Assembly: GCF_005576615.1 (NCBI RefSeq)
Contig: NZ_CP040330.1
Location: 930,001-994,000, forward strand
Length of the DNA stretch: 64,000 nucleotides
Direction: 5' to 3'
DNA from: Natrinema versiforme
GTDB taxonomy: Archaea; Halobacteriota; Halobacteria; Halobacteriales; Natrialbaceae
In this document: positions 44,349 to 54,198 of the stretch, one piece after another
Position numbering within the stretch: the stretch's first letter is position 1
Layout: each line of letters starts with the position of its first letter
Notes under the pieces: generated by a model
Database searches by the model: none
Told to the model about the DNA's origin: nothing
The model's input: the letters and a program-made list of their open reading frames with translations, nothing else
Translations under genes and position numbers: made by a program

Positions 44349-45350
44349 ATGACTGATAGAGATGTCCACCTGCCGGTGGCCGCACAGCCGACGATCGACT
44401 CGATCGTCGACTACGCTCAGACGGCCGAGGACGGCGGCTACGACTGCGCGTGGCTCCCCGAGACGTGGGGACGGGACGGCGTCACGGTGCTCTCTGCGAT
44501 GGCCGAACGCACCGAGTCGATCGATATCGGCTCGAGCATCCTGAACACCTACTCGCGGACGCCGGCCGTGCTGGGCCAGACGGCGGCGACGCTACAGGAG
44601 CTGTCGGAGGGCCGGTTCCGGCTGGGACTCGGTCCGAGCGGGCCCGTCGTGATCGAGAACTGGCACGGCGTCGAGTACGGCAACCCGCTCCGGCGCACCC
44701 GCGAGACGGTCGACATCGTCCGGCAGGTACTGTCGGGCGAGACCGTCGACTACGACGGTGAGGAGTTCGATCTGTCCGGATTCCGCCTGCGCTGTGACCC
44801 GCCGGAGACCCCGCCGCCGATCGAGGTCACCGGCATGGGGCCCAAGGCGGTCGAACTCGCGGGCCGCTTCGCCGACGGCTGGCACGGCATCATGCTCACC
44901 CCCGAGGGGATGGCAGAGCGCATCGAAGACATCGAGCGCGGTGCCGACCTCGGCGACCGCGACCCCGACGACGTACAGGTCACCGCCGGCGTCACCTGCT
45001 GCGTGCTGGACGATCCGGCGGAGGCCCGCGCGCTCACCCGCCAGCACATCGGGTTCTACATCGGCGGCATGGGCACGTTCTACCGCGACGCCCTCGAGCG
45101 CCAGGGCTACGACGAGGCCGCGGAGATCCACGACGCGTGGCAGGCCGGCGACCGCGAGCGCGCACTCGAACTGGTCGACGAGGCCATCCTTGACGACCTC
45201 TGTGCGGTCGGCGATCCCGAGACCGCCCGCGAGCAACTCGAGGCCTACGAGGCGGTCGACGGCCTCGACGCCATCGCGGTCAGCTTCCCGCGCGGCGCGA
45301 GCGAGGAACAGGTCCGCCAGACGATGGACGCGGTCGCACCCGACGCCTGA
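44349..45350 (+). CDS. LLM-class flavin/F420-dependent oxidoreductase
   Basis: Luciferase-like monooxygenase family protein of 333 residues with a TIM-barrel pattern. GGYDCAWLPETWGRDGVTVL and IGSSILNTYSRTPAVLGQTA are the usual N-terminal strands; RFRLGLGPSGPVVIENWHG carries the cofactor loop and VTGMGPKAVELAGRFADGWH follows. In archaea the cofactor is normally F420; mer-like or F420-dependent dehydrogenase roles are common. Substrate unknown. Confidence 0.87.
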   Translation: MTDRDVHLPVAAQPTIDSIVDYAQTAEDGGYDCAWLPETWGRDGVTVLSAMAERTESIDIGSSILNTYSRTPAVLGQTAATLQELSEGRFRLGLGPSGPVVIENWHGVEYGNPLRRTRETVDIVRQVLSGETVDYDGEEFDLSGFRLRCDPPETPPPIEVTGMGPKAVELAGRFADGWHGIMLTPEGMAERIEDIERGADLGDRDPDDVQVTAGVTCCVLDDPAEARALTRQHIGFYIGGMGTFYRDALERQGYDEAAEIHDAWQAGDRERALELVDEAILDDLCAVGDPETAREQLEAYEAVDGLDAIAVSFPRGASEEQVRQTMDAVAPDA

Positions 45351-45405
45351 CGCGTTCCGAACCGGTGTTCGGAGTGTCCGCTGAGATACGTTGGCTGCGG
45401 GAGCG

Positions 45406-46200
45406 TTATCGTGTTCGCACGAACGAGTCGATTTCTGCCGAGATTACTGCCGGTGCTTCGGCGGGACCGCTGTGACTCACACCGTCGAATTCGACGAGGC
45501 GGCTGTGCGGGAGCACGTCGTGGGTTGCGCGGGCGCTCTCCCGGAGAAACCCGGGGCCGTCGGTGCCGGTCAAGACGAGTACGGGGGCGGCAACGTCCAG
45601 ACTGCTCGGGAGGCGGTATCGCTCGACGGCGCGGTTCATCCGGACGACCTCTTCGGCGAGGTCCGTACACGCCGGCCAGACCGGCCACTCCGCGAGCCAC
45701 CCGTCGAGGTCGTCGATCCCGTCGGGGTGGAGGACCAGTTCGATGTACCGCTTTACCGCCTCACGTCGGTTCCCCGCGTCGATGAGCGTCTGCATTCGGT
45801 CCGCGAGGTCGGCGTCCGCGCGGTAGTCGTCGGGGAGGATCGCCGGTTCGTACGCGACGACTGCCGCCACTGGTGCGTTCGTCGCCGTTTCGATCGCGGT
45901 GAGTGCGCCGTAGGAGTGACCGAAGAGGATGGGCTCCTCGTCGAACGCGTCGACGAGCGTTCGCACGTATTCGACTTCCCGATCCAGCACCTCATCGGCG
46001 CTGGTCTCGGCTCGATCATCGAGACACGTTCCGAATCCCGGGCGTTGCGGGACGATCGCGGTGTATCCGTCCAGGTGTGGAATAACGGGCTGCCAGTATT
46101 CTTTGGGAGCCATGCCTCCGTGAAGGAGAATCAGCGGCGGGCCGTCACCGTGGCGCTCGTACGTTACCTCGATTCCGGCATCGGAGTGTGTCGTCTGCAT
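45406..46200 (-). CDS. Alpha/beta hydrolase
   Basis: Hydrolase of 264 residues. Oxyanion loop LILLHGGMAPKEYWQPVIP, Ser nucleophile in LFGHSYGALTAIE, an acid in LVLTGTDGPGF, and the catalytic His in DGVSHSGPAEAPA. With a serine nucleophile it is an esterase/lipase or C-C hydrolase type, distinct from the Asp-nucleophile enzyme at 34558. Converges with the LLM oxidoreductase gene. Confidence 0.87.
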   Translation of the reverse strand: MQTTHSDAGIEVTYERHGDGPPLILLHGGMAPKEYWQPVIPHLDGYTAIVPQRPGFGTCLDDRAETSADEVLDREVEYVRTLVDAFDEEPILFGHSYGALTAIETATNAPVAAVVAYEPAILPDDYRADADLADRMQTLIDAGNRREAVKRYIELVLHPDGIDDLDGWLAEWPVWPACTDLAEEVVRMNRAVERYRLPSSLDVAAPVLVLTGTDGPGFLRESARATHDVLPHSRLVEFDGVSHSGPAEAPAVISAEIDSFVRTR

Positions 46201-46396
46201 GCGTCACTGCATTCGGGACAGACTGGGCTAAGCCGTTCTCTCAGTGCTGGGGGCTTTTATATGAGCGAGGGAACGACGAGTGTCGTTTCGATATGTCCAT
46301 TTGCGCCGCCCCTTCCCGACTAACGGGCTACTGTGAACTCTCCTCGAGCGACGGTTCTCCGACAGCTACAAACCGTGCATCCACTCAGTTCGTGGT

Positions 46397-47419
46397 ATGC
46401 CCGGCAAGGTGAGTCCGGACGATCTGCTCGCACACGTCTTCGAGCGGACGGGTGCGGCCGAGACGGACGAGACGGTAGTACAGGGCCCCGCGGACGGCGA
46501 GGACGCCGCCGCGATCGACTGGCCCGACGGCGACGGCACGCTCGTGGTCAGTTCCGATCCGATCTCGCTCGCCGCAGAGGGGGTCGGCACGCTCGGCGTC
46601 GCCGTCGCGTCGAACGACGTGGCCGTCTCGGGGGCCGACCCGCGCTGGCTGACGGCCGTCGTCTTACTTCCCACTGAGGCCGACGCGACCAACGACGACA
46701 CTGCTGACACGGTACTCGAGCGGATCTCCAGCGACCTCGACGCGGCCGCCCGGGAGATCGGCGCGTCGATCGTCGGCGGCCACTCGGAGTACGTCGACCA
46801 ACTCGAGCGACCGATCCTCTCGCTGACGGCGATGGGGATGACCGAGCGCTTCGTCCCGACCGGTGGCGCGAAACCCGGCGATGCCGTTCTTCTCACGAAG
46901 GCCGCCGGAATCGAGGGCTCGGCCATCCTCGCGGCCGACTTCGGCGACGATCTCGCGGTCGATCCCGACATCCGCGAGCGCGCCGAGGGATTTCTCGAGG
47001 AGATCAGCGTCGTCCCGGAGGCGCGGATCGTCCGGGAGTACGCGACGGCGATGCACGACCCCACCGAGGGCGGCGTCGCGGCCGGCCTGCTCGAGGTCGC
47101 CCGCGCGTCGAACGTCCGGCTCGAGGTAGACCGTGACGCGGTTCCGATCCGCGAGGAGACCGCGGCGCTGTGCGAGGCCGCGGGCGTCGATCCGCTGCGG
47201 ATCTTCGGCTCCGGCGCGCTGCTCGCGACCGTCCCCGCCGACGCGGTCGACGACTGTCTCGCGGCGCTCGAGGACGCCGGACTCGAGGCCGCGGCGATCG
47301 GTACCGTGGACGACCGCGATGGCGGCGAGTCCGAACTCGTCCTCGACGGCGAGTCGATTACCGACCCCATCGAAGACGACCTCTACCCGCTCTGGGAGGC
47401 GGCCGACGCGGCGGAGTGA
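46397..47419 (+). CDS. AIR synthase-related protein (HypE/ThiL-like)
   Basis: Protein of 340 residues of the PurM/HypE/ThiL superfamily. LVVSSDPISLAAEGVGTLGV is the ATP-binding N-domain strand, then VGGHSEYV, and in the C-domain DAVLLTKAAGIEGSAILAAD and HDPTEGGVAAGLLEVARA. HypE would end with a PRIC cysteine that is thiocarbamoylated; this protein ends AADAAE without cysteine and there are no hydrogenase genes near, so a HypE role is unlikely. Probably an ATP-dependent enzyme of unknown substrate. Confidence 0.8.
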   Translation: MPGKVSPDDLLAHVFERTGAAETDETVVQGPADGEDAAAIDWPDGDGTLVVSSDPISLAAEGVGTLGVAVASNDVAVSGADPRWLTAVVLLPTEADATNDDTADTVLERISSDLDAAAREIGASIVGGHSEYVDQLERPILSLTAMGMTERFVPTGGAKPGDAVLLTKAAGIEGSAILAADFGDDLAVDPDIRERAEGFLEEISVVPEARIVREYATAMHDPTEGGVAAGLLEVARASNVRLEVDRDAVPIREETAALCEAAGVDPLRIFGSGALLATVPADAVDDCLAALEDAGLEAAAIGTVDDRDGGESELVLDGESITDPIEDDLYPLWEAADAAE

Positions 47420-47613
47420 GCCGTGGCTTCGTCCGGCCGGGTGAGCAACGCGGCGATCCCGGTCGCGATCGACGCGAGCGCGACGACGGTGACGGCTCGG
47501 ACTGCGAGCCGGCCCACCGGTTGGCGAGCGTGAACCCACTCGAGCAGAGCGATTCCACGCTGCCGACGGCGGCAACCCCTTCTCCCGGACGAAACCCGCT
47601 CATCGGACTGCAC
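47383..47613 (-). CDS. Possible small membrane protein
   Basis: A 76-residue frame with a basic N-terminus and one hydrophobic helix (AVTVVALASIATGIAALL). It overlaps the 3' end of the convergent AIR-synthase gene by 37 nt. Only the membrane helix speaks for it; could be spurious. Confidence 0.25.
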   Translation of the reverse strand: MQSDERVSSGRRGCRRRQRGIALLEWVHARQPVGRLAVRAVTVVALASIATGIAALLTRPDEATAHSAASAASQSG

Positions 47614-47660
47614 GAATTCGCGCGCTTGGAACTTATTGACAGGGGTGTTTACCGAGGAAC

Positions 47661-47858
47661 ATGGCGAAAATCGCGTACGAAGGCCCCGACGGAACGGCGT
47701 CCGAGGAGGTGGCAGCCGAGAACATCACCGACTCGGGGAAGGTACAGGGCGTCCGCATCAGACTCGAGGACGAGAGCTTCATCCACCTGCCGTACACCCG
47801 AGTGTACTGGATTCGGATGAGCGAGGAGGAAGGGCGGGTGGACTACTCGTCGGCGTAG
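47661..47858 (+). CDS. Small conserved-type hypothetical protein
   Basis: Acidic protein of 65 residues (AKIAYEGPDGTASEEVAAEN through FIHLPYTRVYWIRMSEEEGR), probably a small beta-sheet domain of unknown function. An AT-rich TTATTG about 30 nt upstream would allow a nearly leaderless transcript. No neighbour on the same strand is close enough to suggest an operon. Confidence 0.6.
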   Translation: MAKIAYEGPDGTASEEVAAENITDSGKVQGVRIRLEDESFIHLPYTRVYWIRMSEEEGRVDYSSA

Positions 47859-47931
47859 CCCGTCGTCTCGCTGCCGGTCGATCGCTCGGCGACGACTCGC
47901 CGAGCGACGGCCGCCGCCTGCCTGCTCGAGT

Positions 47932-49101
47932 TCAGGGCGTCATCACGACTTTGATGCAGTCGTCGTCCTTGTTGTTGAACGTCTCGTACATCGCCGGGCC
48001 GTCCTCGAGTCCCACCTGATGGGTGATGACGAAGGAGGGATCGATCTCGCCGTCTTCGATCCGCTCGAGCAGCGGGTTCAGATAGCGCTGGACGTGGGTC
48101 TGGCCCGTCTTGATCGTCAGGGCCTTGTTCATCACCGACCCGAACGGGAGGTTGTCCGACCGCCCGAGGTAGACGCCGGGGACCGAGAGCGTGCCGCCCT
48201 TCCGGCAGCACTTGATCGCCTGCCGGAGCACGTGGGGCCGGTCGTCCTCGAGTCGCGCCTCCTGTTTGACCTGATCGGCGACGCCCATGGCACCCGTGCC
48301 GTGGGCCTCCGTTCCGACCGCGTCGATACAGCGGTCCGGCCCGCGGCCGCCGGTCATGTCCATCAGCCGGTCGTAGACGTCGTCGTTCTCGAAGTCGATG
48401 ATCTCCGCGTTCCCGTGGTCCATCGCCATCTCGAGTCGCTCCGGGATGCGGTCGATGGCGATCACCCGGTCCGCGCCGAGCATCCACGCGCTCTGGATGG
48501 CGAACTGCCCGACGGGTCCGCAGCCCCAGACCGCGACCGTGTCGTTCTCCTCGATGTCCGCGTTTTCGGCGGCCATGTACCCCGTCGGGAAGATATCGGA
48601 GAGGAACAGCACCTGTTCGTCCGGCAGGTCGGACTCGATCTTGATCGGCCCGACGTCGGCGTAGGGCACCCGCAGGTACTCCGCCTGTCCGCCGGCGTAG
48701 CCCCCCAGCATGTGGGAGAATCCGAGCAGACCGGCCGGCGAGTGGCCCATCACCTCGCTCGCGACCTCGGCGTTCGGATTCGAGTTGTCACAGAGCGAGT
48801 ACAGTTCGTTCTCGCAGAACCAACACGAGCCACAGCTGATCGTGAAGGGGACGACGACCCGATCGCCGACCTCGAGGGTCTCGACCTCGCTGCCGACCTC
48901 GATCACCTCGCCCATCGGCTCGTGGCCGAGCACGTCGCCCTCCCGCATGCCGGGCATGTAGCCGTTGTAGAGGTGGAGATCGGAGCCACAGATTGCGGTG
49001 GCCGTGACCTCGATGATCGCGTCGGTCGGGTTGACGATCTCGGGCTCGGGAACGTCGTCGATGCGGACGTCCTGTTCGCCGTGCCACGTGAGCGCTCTCA
49101 T
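47932..49101 (-). CDS. Zinc-dependent alcohol dehydrogenase, formaldehyde-dehydrogenase type
   Basis: MDR-family enzyme of 389 residues. The catalytic zinc site is [14 protein letters not shown] and [12 protein letters not shown]; the structural zinc site is [15 protein letters not shown] (four cysteines). The NAD-binding part starts at [18 protein letters not shown]. The long form with an insertion after [13 protein letters not shown] resembles glutathione-independent formaldehyde dehydrogenases (Pseudomonas FdhA type). Actual substrate uncertain. Confidence 0.87.
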   Translation of the reverse strand: MRALTWHGEQDVRIDDVPEPEIVNPTDAIIEVTATAICGSDLHLYNGYMPGMREGDVLGHEPMGEVIEVGSEVETLEVGDRVVVPFTISCGSCWFCENELYSLCDNSNPNAEVASEVMGHSPAGLLGFSHMLGGYAGGQAEYLRVPYADVGPIKIESDLPDEQVLFLSDIFPTGYMAAENADIEENDTVAVWGCGPVGQFAIQSAWMLGADRVIAIDRIPERLEMAMDHGNAEIIDFENDDVYDRLMDMTGGRGPDRCIDAVGTEAHGTGAMGVADQVKQEARLEDDRPHVLRQAIKCCRKGGTLSVPGVYLGRSDNLPFGSVMNKALTIKTGQTHVQRYLNPLLERIEDGEIDPSFVITHQVGLEDGPAMYETFNNKDDDCIKVVMTP

Positions 49102-49307
49102 CGGTTCGATCCGCCTCGTTCGACCCGCATCGATTTCGTGAACTCGCCCGTGCTACTCTCGTCCATTGTGCGTTCTCGGGAGCATGCCACACGCAAGAAC
49201 GCACTAAAAGTGGGCCCTGCTGGTGCAGCGCCGGTGCTCCCTGTCGAGACGAGGGTCGGGACGAATCGAGACGAGATCGGCGAGTGAACCGCCGGTCGGC
49301 TGGCCGC

Positions 49308-52058
49308 TCACCGCCGCGCCCACTCGAGCATCCGCTCGTAGACCGGGTCCGACGCGAGCGCCGACGAGTCGCCGACGAGCACCAGCGCGCGCTTGGGCCG
49401 GGTCAGGGCGACGTTGATCCGCCGGTAGTCCTCGAAGATCGGCCCCTTGAGCGAGCCGGTCGCGGTGAAGGAGACGATGATAACTTCTTGGCTCGAGCCC
49501 TGGAAACGGTCGACGGTGTCGACGGCCACGTCGTCGGGGACGTGTTTCGAAATCTCCGACACCTGCGCCCGGAAGGGGGCGATGACGCCGATTTCGGACC
49601 GCTCGAGCCCGGCGGCTTCGTACGTTTCGATCAGAGTCGCAATTCGCGCGGCTTCCTCACTATCCGTGTACCGGCTGCGGTCGCCCTCGACGTCGACGAA
49701 CGAGACCGGATCTCGCAGCGTCTCGGGGAGCCCGTCGCGGGAGACGCCCTCGAGATCGTCCAGATTCCGGCTCGCAACGTCGGGCGTCGCGGGCCGAAGC
49801 CGGCCGTCGTAGAACTCGGTCGAGGCGAAGACCTGAATGCGCTGGTTCATCCGGTACTGCCGGTCGAGCATCACGCCGGCTTCGGGGTGGAGGTCGACGA
49901 GCCGCTCGAACAGCGATTCGGTGAGATCGTTCTCGGCCCGGACGACCGGCGGGAGCTGCTCGTGGTCGCCCACGAGGACGAACCGCTCGGCCAGATTGAT
50001 CGCCGCGCAGGTCCCCGGCTCCGTGAGCTGGGCGGCCTCGTCGACCAGCGCCGCGTCGAACCGCTGTTCCTTCATGATCCGCGAGCCGCACGTCGATGTC
50101 GTCGCGGCCACCACCTGCGCGTTCTGTAGTTTCGCGACGCGGTCCTCGGGCTCTCCGGCTCGCTCGAGGCGATACGGCTCCATGTCGTCGCGGATCCCGC
50201 TCTCGGAGCCGACCCGGACGACCCGATCCTCGTCGATGACATCGTCGAGTTGCTCGAGCAAGGCCTCCAAGGCGTTGTCCACGGCACGGTTCGTAAAGGC
50301 GGAGAGCAGAACGCGCTCGCCGCGTTCGACCATCGCGCGGATGGCGCGGGCGATGGTGTAGGTCTTCCCGGTGCCCGGCGGGCCGTGGATCAGCGCGCAG
50401 TCCTCGGCACCGACGGCCTTCGTCACGGCCTCGTTCTGGCGCTCGTTGTTGTCGATGAACGTCTCCTCGATCTCCCCGAATTCGGGTTCGGCCCGCCCGA
50501 ACAGGATGTCTTTCCGGCGTTCGTCGCCTTTCAGGAGCGCGTCGTGCATCGCGACGAGCAGCCGGTCGGTCGTCAGTTCGGAGGGGTAGACGTCGAGCCG
50601 GGTGACTTCGACCGGTTCGTCCGCCGTGATCACGATCTCGTCGTCTAACCGCTCGATCCGCGCCAGTTCCGAATTACCCCGGACGGGGTCACCGTCGCTC
50701 GCGAGCACCAGATCGCCCTCCCGGAGCTTCGAGTTCGCACCGCCCGTGTTGCGCGCGCTGAGTTCCCACCGGCCGCCCTCGAGCGGCCGCTTCTCGACGA
50801 ACTCGAGGTCGATCAGCGCGCGGTCGTCGTCGGCCCGCTCCTCGGCCGTTTGCTCCCAGAGCTTGGCGTACTCGCGGTGGACCTCCCGGCGCTCCTCTTC
50901 GATCGCCCGGTAGAAGCGATCGAAGTACTCGCGTTCCTCCTCGGGCAGGGACTGCCCGATCTGACCGGCCTTGGACTCCTGATCGAGCCGGCCGGAGACG
51001 ACCATGCAGGTGTCCTGTTCGAAGCAGTACTCGCACTTCGCGTCGGCCTCGTACCCCGTCGGGATGTCGCCGGAGGTTTCCATCGCCGCGATCTCATTGC
51101 GCAGTCGGACGACGTACTTCAGGAGCCCGTCGCCCATCGAGAACTCCTTCGCGGGGGTCAGGTCGCCGGTCTCCTCGTTGCGGTCCAGCGCCGAGTTCTT
51201 CGTGTAGAGCAGCGTGCCGATATCGACGTCGCCGCCGTGTTCCTCGAGCAAGAGCGCGTAGCAGGCGGCCTGGACCTTGTCCTTGAACCGCGGCTCCTTC
51301 TTGAGGTTCTTCCCGGTCTTGAGTTCGACCGGCGCACCGCGGCGGACGGCGTCGGCCCGGCCCCGAATCCCGAAGGTCTCGCTGATGAGCAACTGCTCGG
51401 AGCGCCAACTGTCCTCCTCCGTCAGGCGACCCTGCTCGAGCCAGCCCTCGATCGCTTTGGCGTTCTCTCGGATCTCCTCCTTGACGGCGTCGGGGGTCTC
51501 GCCGAGCAGGCCGAGTTGGAGGCCCCGTTCCTCCACGCGGGCATCAATTGACTCCTCGAGGTCGCGACCCCGGAGCAGGTCGCCGAACACCTCGTGGACG
51601 AGGGTCCCTTTCACTACGGGGTAGTTCAGCGGCACCCCGGAGAGCTTGTTCAGGTAGTAGAGGCGGGGACACTCGACCCAGTTGCGGATCGAGGTAACGC
51701 TGACGAGGAAGGACGGCTCGACGACGACGTAGGAGTCGCCCGTCGTCGCGTACTGCATCTCGCCCTGATACTCCTCTTCTTTCGCGTTCGTCACGAGCAG
51801 CTCCATCCCCGGCTCGAGCAACTCGGCCGACTCGGTCCACTTGTTCCAGAGCGTCACCGTCGTCGTCTCGCGGCTATCTGCGACGGCCGCCGTTCCGCCG
51901 TCGCTGCGCGTCGGCGCGGCGTCGCCGGCGGGCTCGTCGCCCTCGGTCGCGATCCGGAGCGGGACCTCCGCGAGGTCGCTCTCGCCGTAGCTCGTCGACA
52001 CCGACCGCACTTCGACCTCGTCCGCGACGGTTCCGCGTACGTGCACAGCTATCGTCAC
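49308..52058 (-). CDS. Dna2-like helicase-nuclease with Cas4-type domain
   Basis: Protein of 916 residues. After an N-terminal region (OB-like, residues 1-110), a PD-(D/E)xK nuclease begins at NWVECPRLYYLNKLSG, with GRADAVRRGAPVELKTGK holding the catalytic Asp, Glu and Lys, and CEYCFEQDTC completing a Cas4/Dna2-type iron-sulfur site. The C-terminal half is a superfamily 1B helicase: HGPPGTGKTYTIARAI, VDEAAQLTEPGTCAA, LVGDHEQLPPV, DRQYRMNQRI, DTVDRFQGSSQEVIIVSFT and NVALTRPKRALVLVGD. Likely works in DNA end processing or Okazaki-fragment maturation. Confidence 0.9.
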   Translation of the reverse strand: MTIAVHVRGTVADEVEVRSVSTSYGESDLAEVPLRIATEGDEPAGDAAPTRSDGGTAAVADSRETTTVTLWNKWTESAELLEPGMELLVTNAKEEEYQGEMQYATTGDSYVVVEPSFLVSVTSIRNWVECPRLYYLNKLSGVPLNYPVVKGTLVHEVFGDLLRGRDLEESIDARVEERGLQLGLLGETPDAVKEEIRENAKAIEGWLEQGRLTEEDSWRSEQLLISETFGIRGRADAVRRGAPVELKTGKNLKKEPRFKDKVQAACYALLLEEHGGDVDIGTLLYTKNSALDRNEETGDLTPAKEFSMGDGLLKYVVRLRNEIAAMETSGDIPTGYEADAKCEYCFEQDTCMVVSGRLDQESKAGQIGQSLPEEEREYFDRFYRAIEEERREVHREYAKLWEQTAEERADDDRALIDLEFVEKRPLEGGRWELSARNTGGANSKLREGDLVLASDGDPVRGNSELARIERLDDEIVITADEPVEVTRLDVYPSELTTDRLLVAMHDALLKGDERRKDILFGRAEPEFGEIEETFIDNNERQNEAVTKAVGAEDCALIHGPPGTGKTYTIARAIRAMVERGERVLLSAFTNRAVDNALEALLEQLDDVIDEDRVVRVGSESGIRDDMEPYRLERAGEPEDRVAKLQNAQVVAATTSTCGSRIMKEQRFDAALVDEAAQLTEPGTCAAINLAERFVLVGDHEQLPPVVRAENDLTESLFERLVDLHPEAGVMLDRQYRMNQRIQVFASTEFYDGRLRPATPDVASRNLDDLEGVSRDGLPETLRDPVSFVDVEGDRSRYTDSEEAARIATLIETYEAAGLERSEIGVIAPFRAQVSEISKHVPDDVAVDTVDRFQGSSQEVIIVSFTATGSLKGPIFEDYRRINVALTRPKRALVLVGDSSALASDPVYERMLEWARR

Positions 52059-52266
52059 GAGCGAGCGATCAAAAACGCTATCGGTCGCAGTGCTGCACTG
52101 CGTTGCGCTCGCGCGAGTCGGACTCGTCCGCCCAGTCGCGCGCAGTCCGCGCCGACGATTGAGCCCGGTAATTCGTGATTACCACGGCTCTCGGTTTCGC
52201 TCGAGTCGCCACCGCGGCTGGAACAGGCACGTCGCTTTTGGGATCCCGAACCCTACGCTCGGTGCC

Positions 52267-52845
52267 ATGAGTGACCCGAACGGCGACGATCGTCGGACGA
52301 GCGACGAGTCGGGACCCCGGACCGGTTCGGGGGGCAGAGCCGACGACGGACCGGTCAATCGGCCGGAAGAGGCGGCCGCCGACATCGACTCCGGAACCGG
52401 CATCGGAGACGGGGAGCGCTCCGGCGGCCGCGACCCGCGCGACGAGTCGACACAGGTCGCAAACGAGGAGCGGCGGCGCAAGACCTCGGTCATCAGCCTG
52501 CTCGTCGCCGTCCTCGGCGCGTGGGTCGCGCTCTCGGTGCTGGTCTTCGAGACCGCCGCGGCACCGCTGTGGAACAACGTCTTGGTCGGGCTCGTCGTCC
52601 TCGCCGCCGCCGGCTACAACTACTATCGGGTGGCAAACGACGTCCCGCTCAGTACCGGCATCGCGTCGCTGATCGCCGTCCTCGGAATCTGGCTGATCGT
52701 CTCGGCCGCGCTGCTCGAGATGACCGGCGGCCTCTTCTGGAGCACCCTCGCGACCGGGGTCCTGATCGCCGGGCTCGCGGGGTACAACGCCTACGAGGCC
52801 CGCGAGGCGCGGACGGTCGCGACCGAACCCGGACCGGGCGCTTAG
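52267..52845 (+). CDS. SPW-repeat membrane protein
   Basis: Protein of 192 residues. An acidic, Gly/Asp-rich disordered N-terminus of about 75 residues precedes four hydrophobic helices arranged as two repeats (LLVAVLGAWVALSVLVFETA..WNNVLVGLVVLAAAGYNYYR and LIAVLGIWLIVSAALLEMTG..WSTLATGVLIAGLAGYNAYE). This matches the SPW-repeat family, of unknown function. Its stop meets the end of the convergent gene at 52842. Confidence 0.8.
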   Translation: MSDPNGDDRRTSDESGPRTGSGGRADDGPVNRPEEAAADIDSGTGIGDGERSGGRDPRDESTQVANEERRRKTSVISLLVAVLGAWVALSVLVFETAAAPLWNNVLVGLVVLAAAGYNYYRVANDVPLSTGIASLIAVLGIWLIVSAALLEMTGGLFWSTLATGVLIAGLAGYNAYEAREARTVATEPGPGA

Positions 52846-53096
52846 GCCTGTTCAGTCCCGTACTCGGTCTCGAGCCGGCGGACGCGGTGTTCGGCGGCGT
52901 GGTGGCCCATCGCGACGACGGCGAACCCGACCATGACGCAAGCGAAGGCGATCGAGACGGCCGGCGAGACGCCGTTGACGTAACTATTGCATACCTGGCC
53001 GAGCGCCAGCGCGAGCGGTGCGAGCGTCAACAGCGAGCTCTTGGCCGGCGTGGCGCGAAACAGTTCGACGAACGAGAGTGGTTGGCGGACGGACAT
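52842..53096 (-). CDS. Small membrane protein
   Basis: Hypothetical protein of 84 residues with two hydrophobic helices (SSLLTLAPLALALGQVCNSY; AVSIAFACVMVGFAVVAMGH) and a charged C-terminus. Start at 53096 (MSVRQPLSF) is chosen; 53135 is an alternative. The style is that of many haloarchaeal small membrane proteins; no function can be assigned. Confidence 0.55.
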   Translation of the reverse strand: MSVRQPLSFVELFRATPAKSSLLTLAPLALALGQVCNSYVNGVSPAVSIAFACVMVGFAVVAMGHHAAEHRVRRLETEYGTEQA

Positions 53097-53242
53097 AGGG
53101 AAAGCGCTGGTTACGTTCCCTGACCGGGGAGTCATGGTATTCCTTTTGGTTCTAATCGGGTGTTTCGGACCGTGAAGGTCCAATTATGGCGTTTTTCGGT
53201 GCAACCGACACGTTCATTCTGCGCGCGGTCCAATCGCCGCCC

Positions 53243-53794
53243 ATGCGGCTTTGCGAGTGGCAGGACATACTCGAAGATGTCACGGAGCGAAACGTCGATC
53301 CGGAGGACTGGCGCGCCGTCGCCGGTGACCGCGCCGGCGGCGTCGGCGAAGACATGTACCTCGCGCATCCCCGGGCCGGCGTCTTCTTCCTGAAAACGTA
53401 CGCGAAGAATCCCTTCGAGGTGCGCGGCGTCGGCACGCGAGTCGCCCGCAGCCTCGACGACGAAATCGGCTCGTTCATGCCCGAACGGGACTCTGGCGGG
53501 CGCTTCGCGGTCCAGTCCCCGCCCGAAGACGAGGCGCAGGCCGAGACGGTCGGCAAGCGCCTCGAGACGGTTCTCGAGACGCACGCGGACGCGCCGACCC
53601 GGCCCCAAGACCTGTTCGACGACGTGATGGAGGCCATGGAGAGCCCGGCGTTCGGGCCGATGGAGTACGACCAGTACGACCGGCCCGACGAACTCGAGGG
53701 GCTCGCCGAGCGCTTCGACGAGGCCGACGAGTTGTTGAACGCTGAACTCAAGGATCTGATCGAGACCGACGAGGTCGACCGCGGCTTCATGTGA
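53243..53794 (+). CDS. Haloarchaeal hypothetical protein
   Basis: Soluble acidic protein of 183 residues (start MRLCEWQDILEDVTERN; an in-frame ATG at 53186 would add 19). Noteworthy stretches are YLAHPRAGVFFLKTYAKNPF and RGVGTRVARSLDDEIGSFMP, then a helical acidic second half ending VDRGFM. I recognise it only as a recurring haloarchaeal type without known function. Followed by the hairpin array at 53852-54058. Confidence 0.6.
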   Translation: MRLCEWQDILEDVTERNVDPEDWRAVAGDRAGGVGEDMYLAHPRAGVFFLKTYAKNPFEVRGVGTRVARSLDDEIGSFMPERDSGGRFAVQSPPEDEAQAETVGKRLETVLETHADAPTRPQDLFDDVMEAMESPAFGPMEYDQYDRPDELEGLAERFDEADELLNAELKDLIETDEVDRGFM

Positions 53795-54198
53795 ACCGAA
53801 CTTTTTACGCCTCGGGTTCGCTCGCTCACCTCTCGGCGCAAAACCGTCCTCAGAAATCGAAGATTTCTGATGGGGCCGCGAGAGCGGAGCTCCCGTGGAC
53901 TTCGATGAAAAAGTCCGCCTCCGCGGGGCGTTGTCCCGCTCCGGCGGTGTCGTTCGAAAGAGCGCTGAGCGCTCTTTCGTGACTGAGCGAATCGGAGATT
54001 CGCGAGGTCCGCGAAGCCGGAAGGCTTCGCTTGATGCCGAGAGAGCAGCGCTCTCTCGTAACAAATCGCTCACTTCGTTCGCGAATACTTGCGTAGAGTG
54101 CTCCTCAATCGACGAACAGACGGACAGCCCAATCGAGCAATCGAATACACCTGCGACTGTCCGGTGGGCCTTTGCAACCGGACTCCGATAGACTCCAT
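53795..54198. repeat. Hairpin-rich intergenic array
   Basis: Region of about 400 nt without a gene, packed with short inverted repeats. Exact ones: 53852-53868 (7-bp arms, loop GAA), 53955-53979 (11-bp arms, loop TGA), 53987-54003 (7 bp, GGA), 54011-54030 (8 bp, GGAA), 54038-54058 (9 bp, AGC); also 53897-53916 (6 bp, 8-nt loop) and 53923-53939 (7 bp with one mismatch). The arms are unrelated to each other. They follow the hypothetical gene's stop and precede the SnoaL-like gene. Confidence 0.8.

Noticed and set aside
46397..47419. HypE hydrogenase maturation protein
   Set aside because: The C-terminal cysteine needed by HypE is missing and no hydrogenase or hyp genes are near.
48019..49287. 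422-codon plus-strand frame opposite the alcohol dehydrogenase
   Set aside because: Antisense shadow; the minus-strand gene has complete zinc and NAD-binding motifs.
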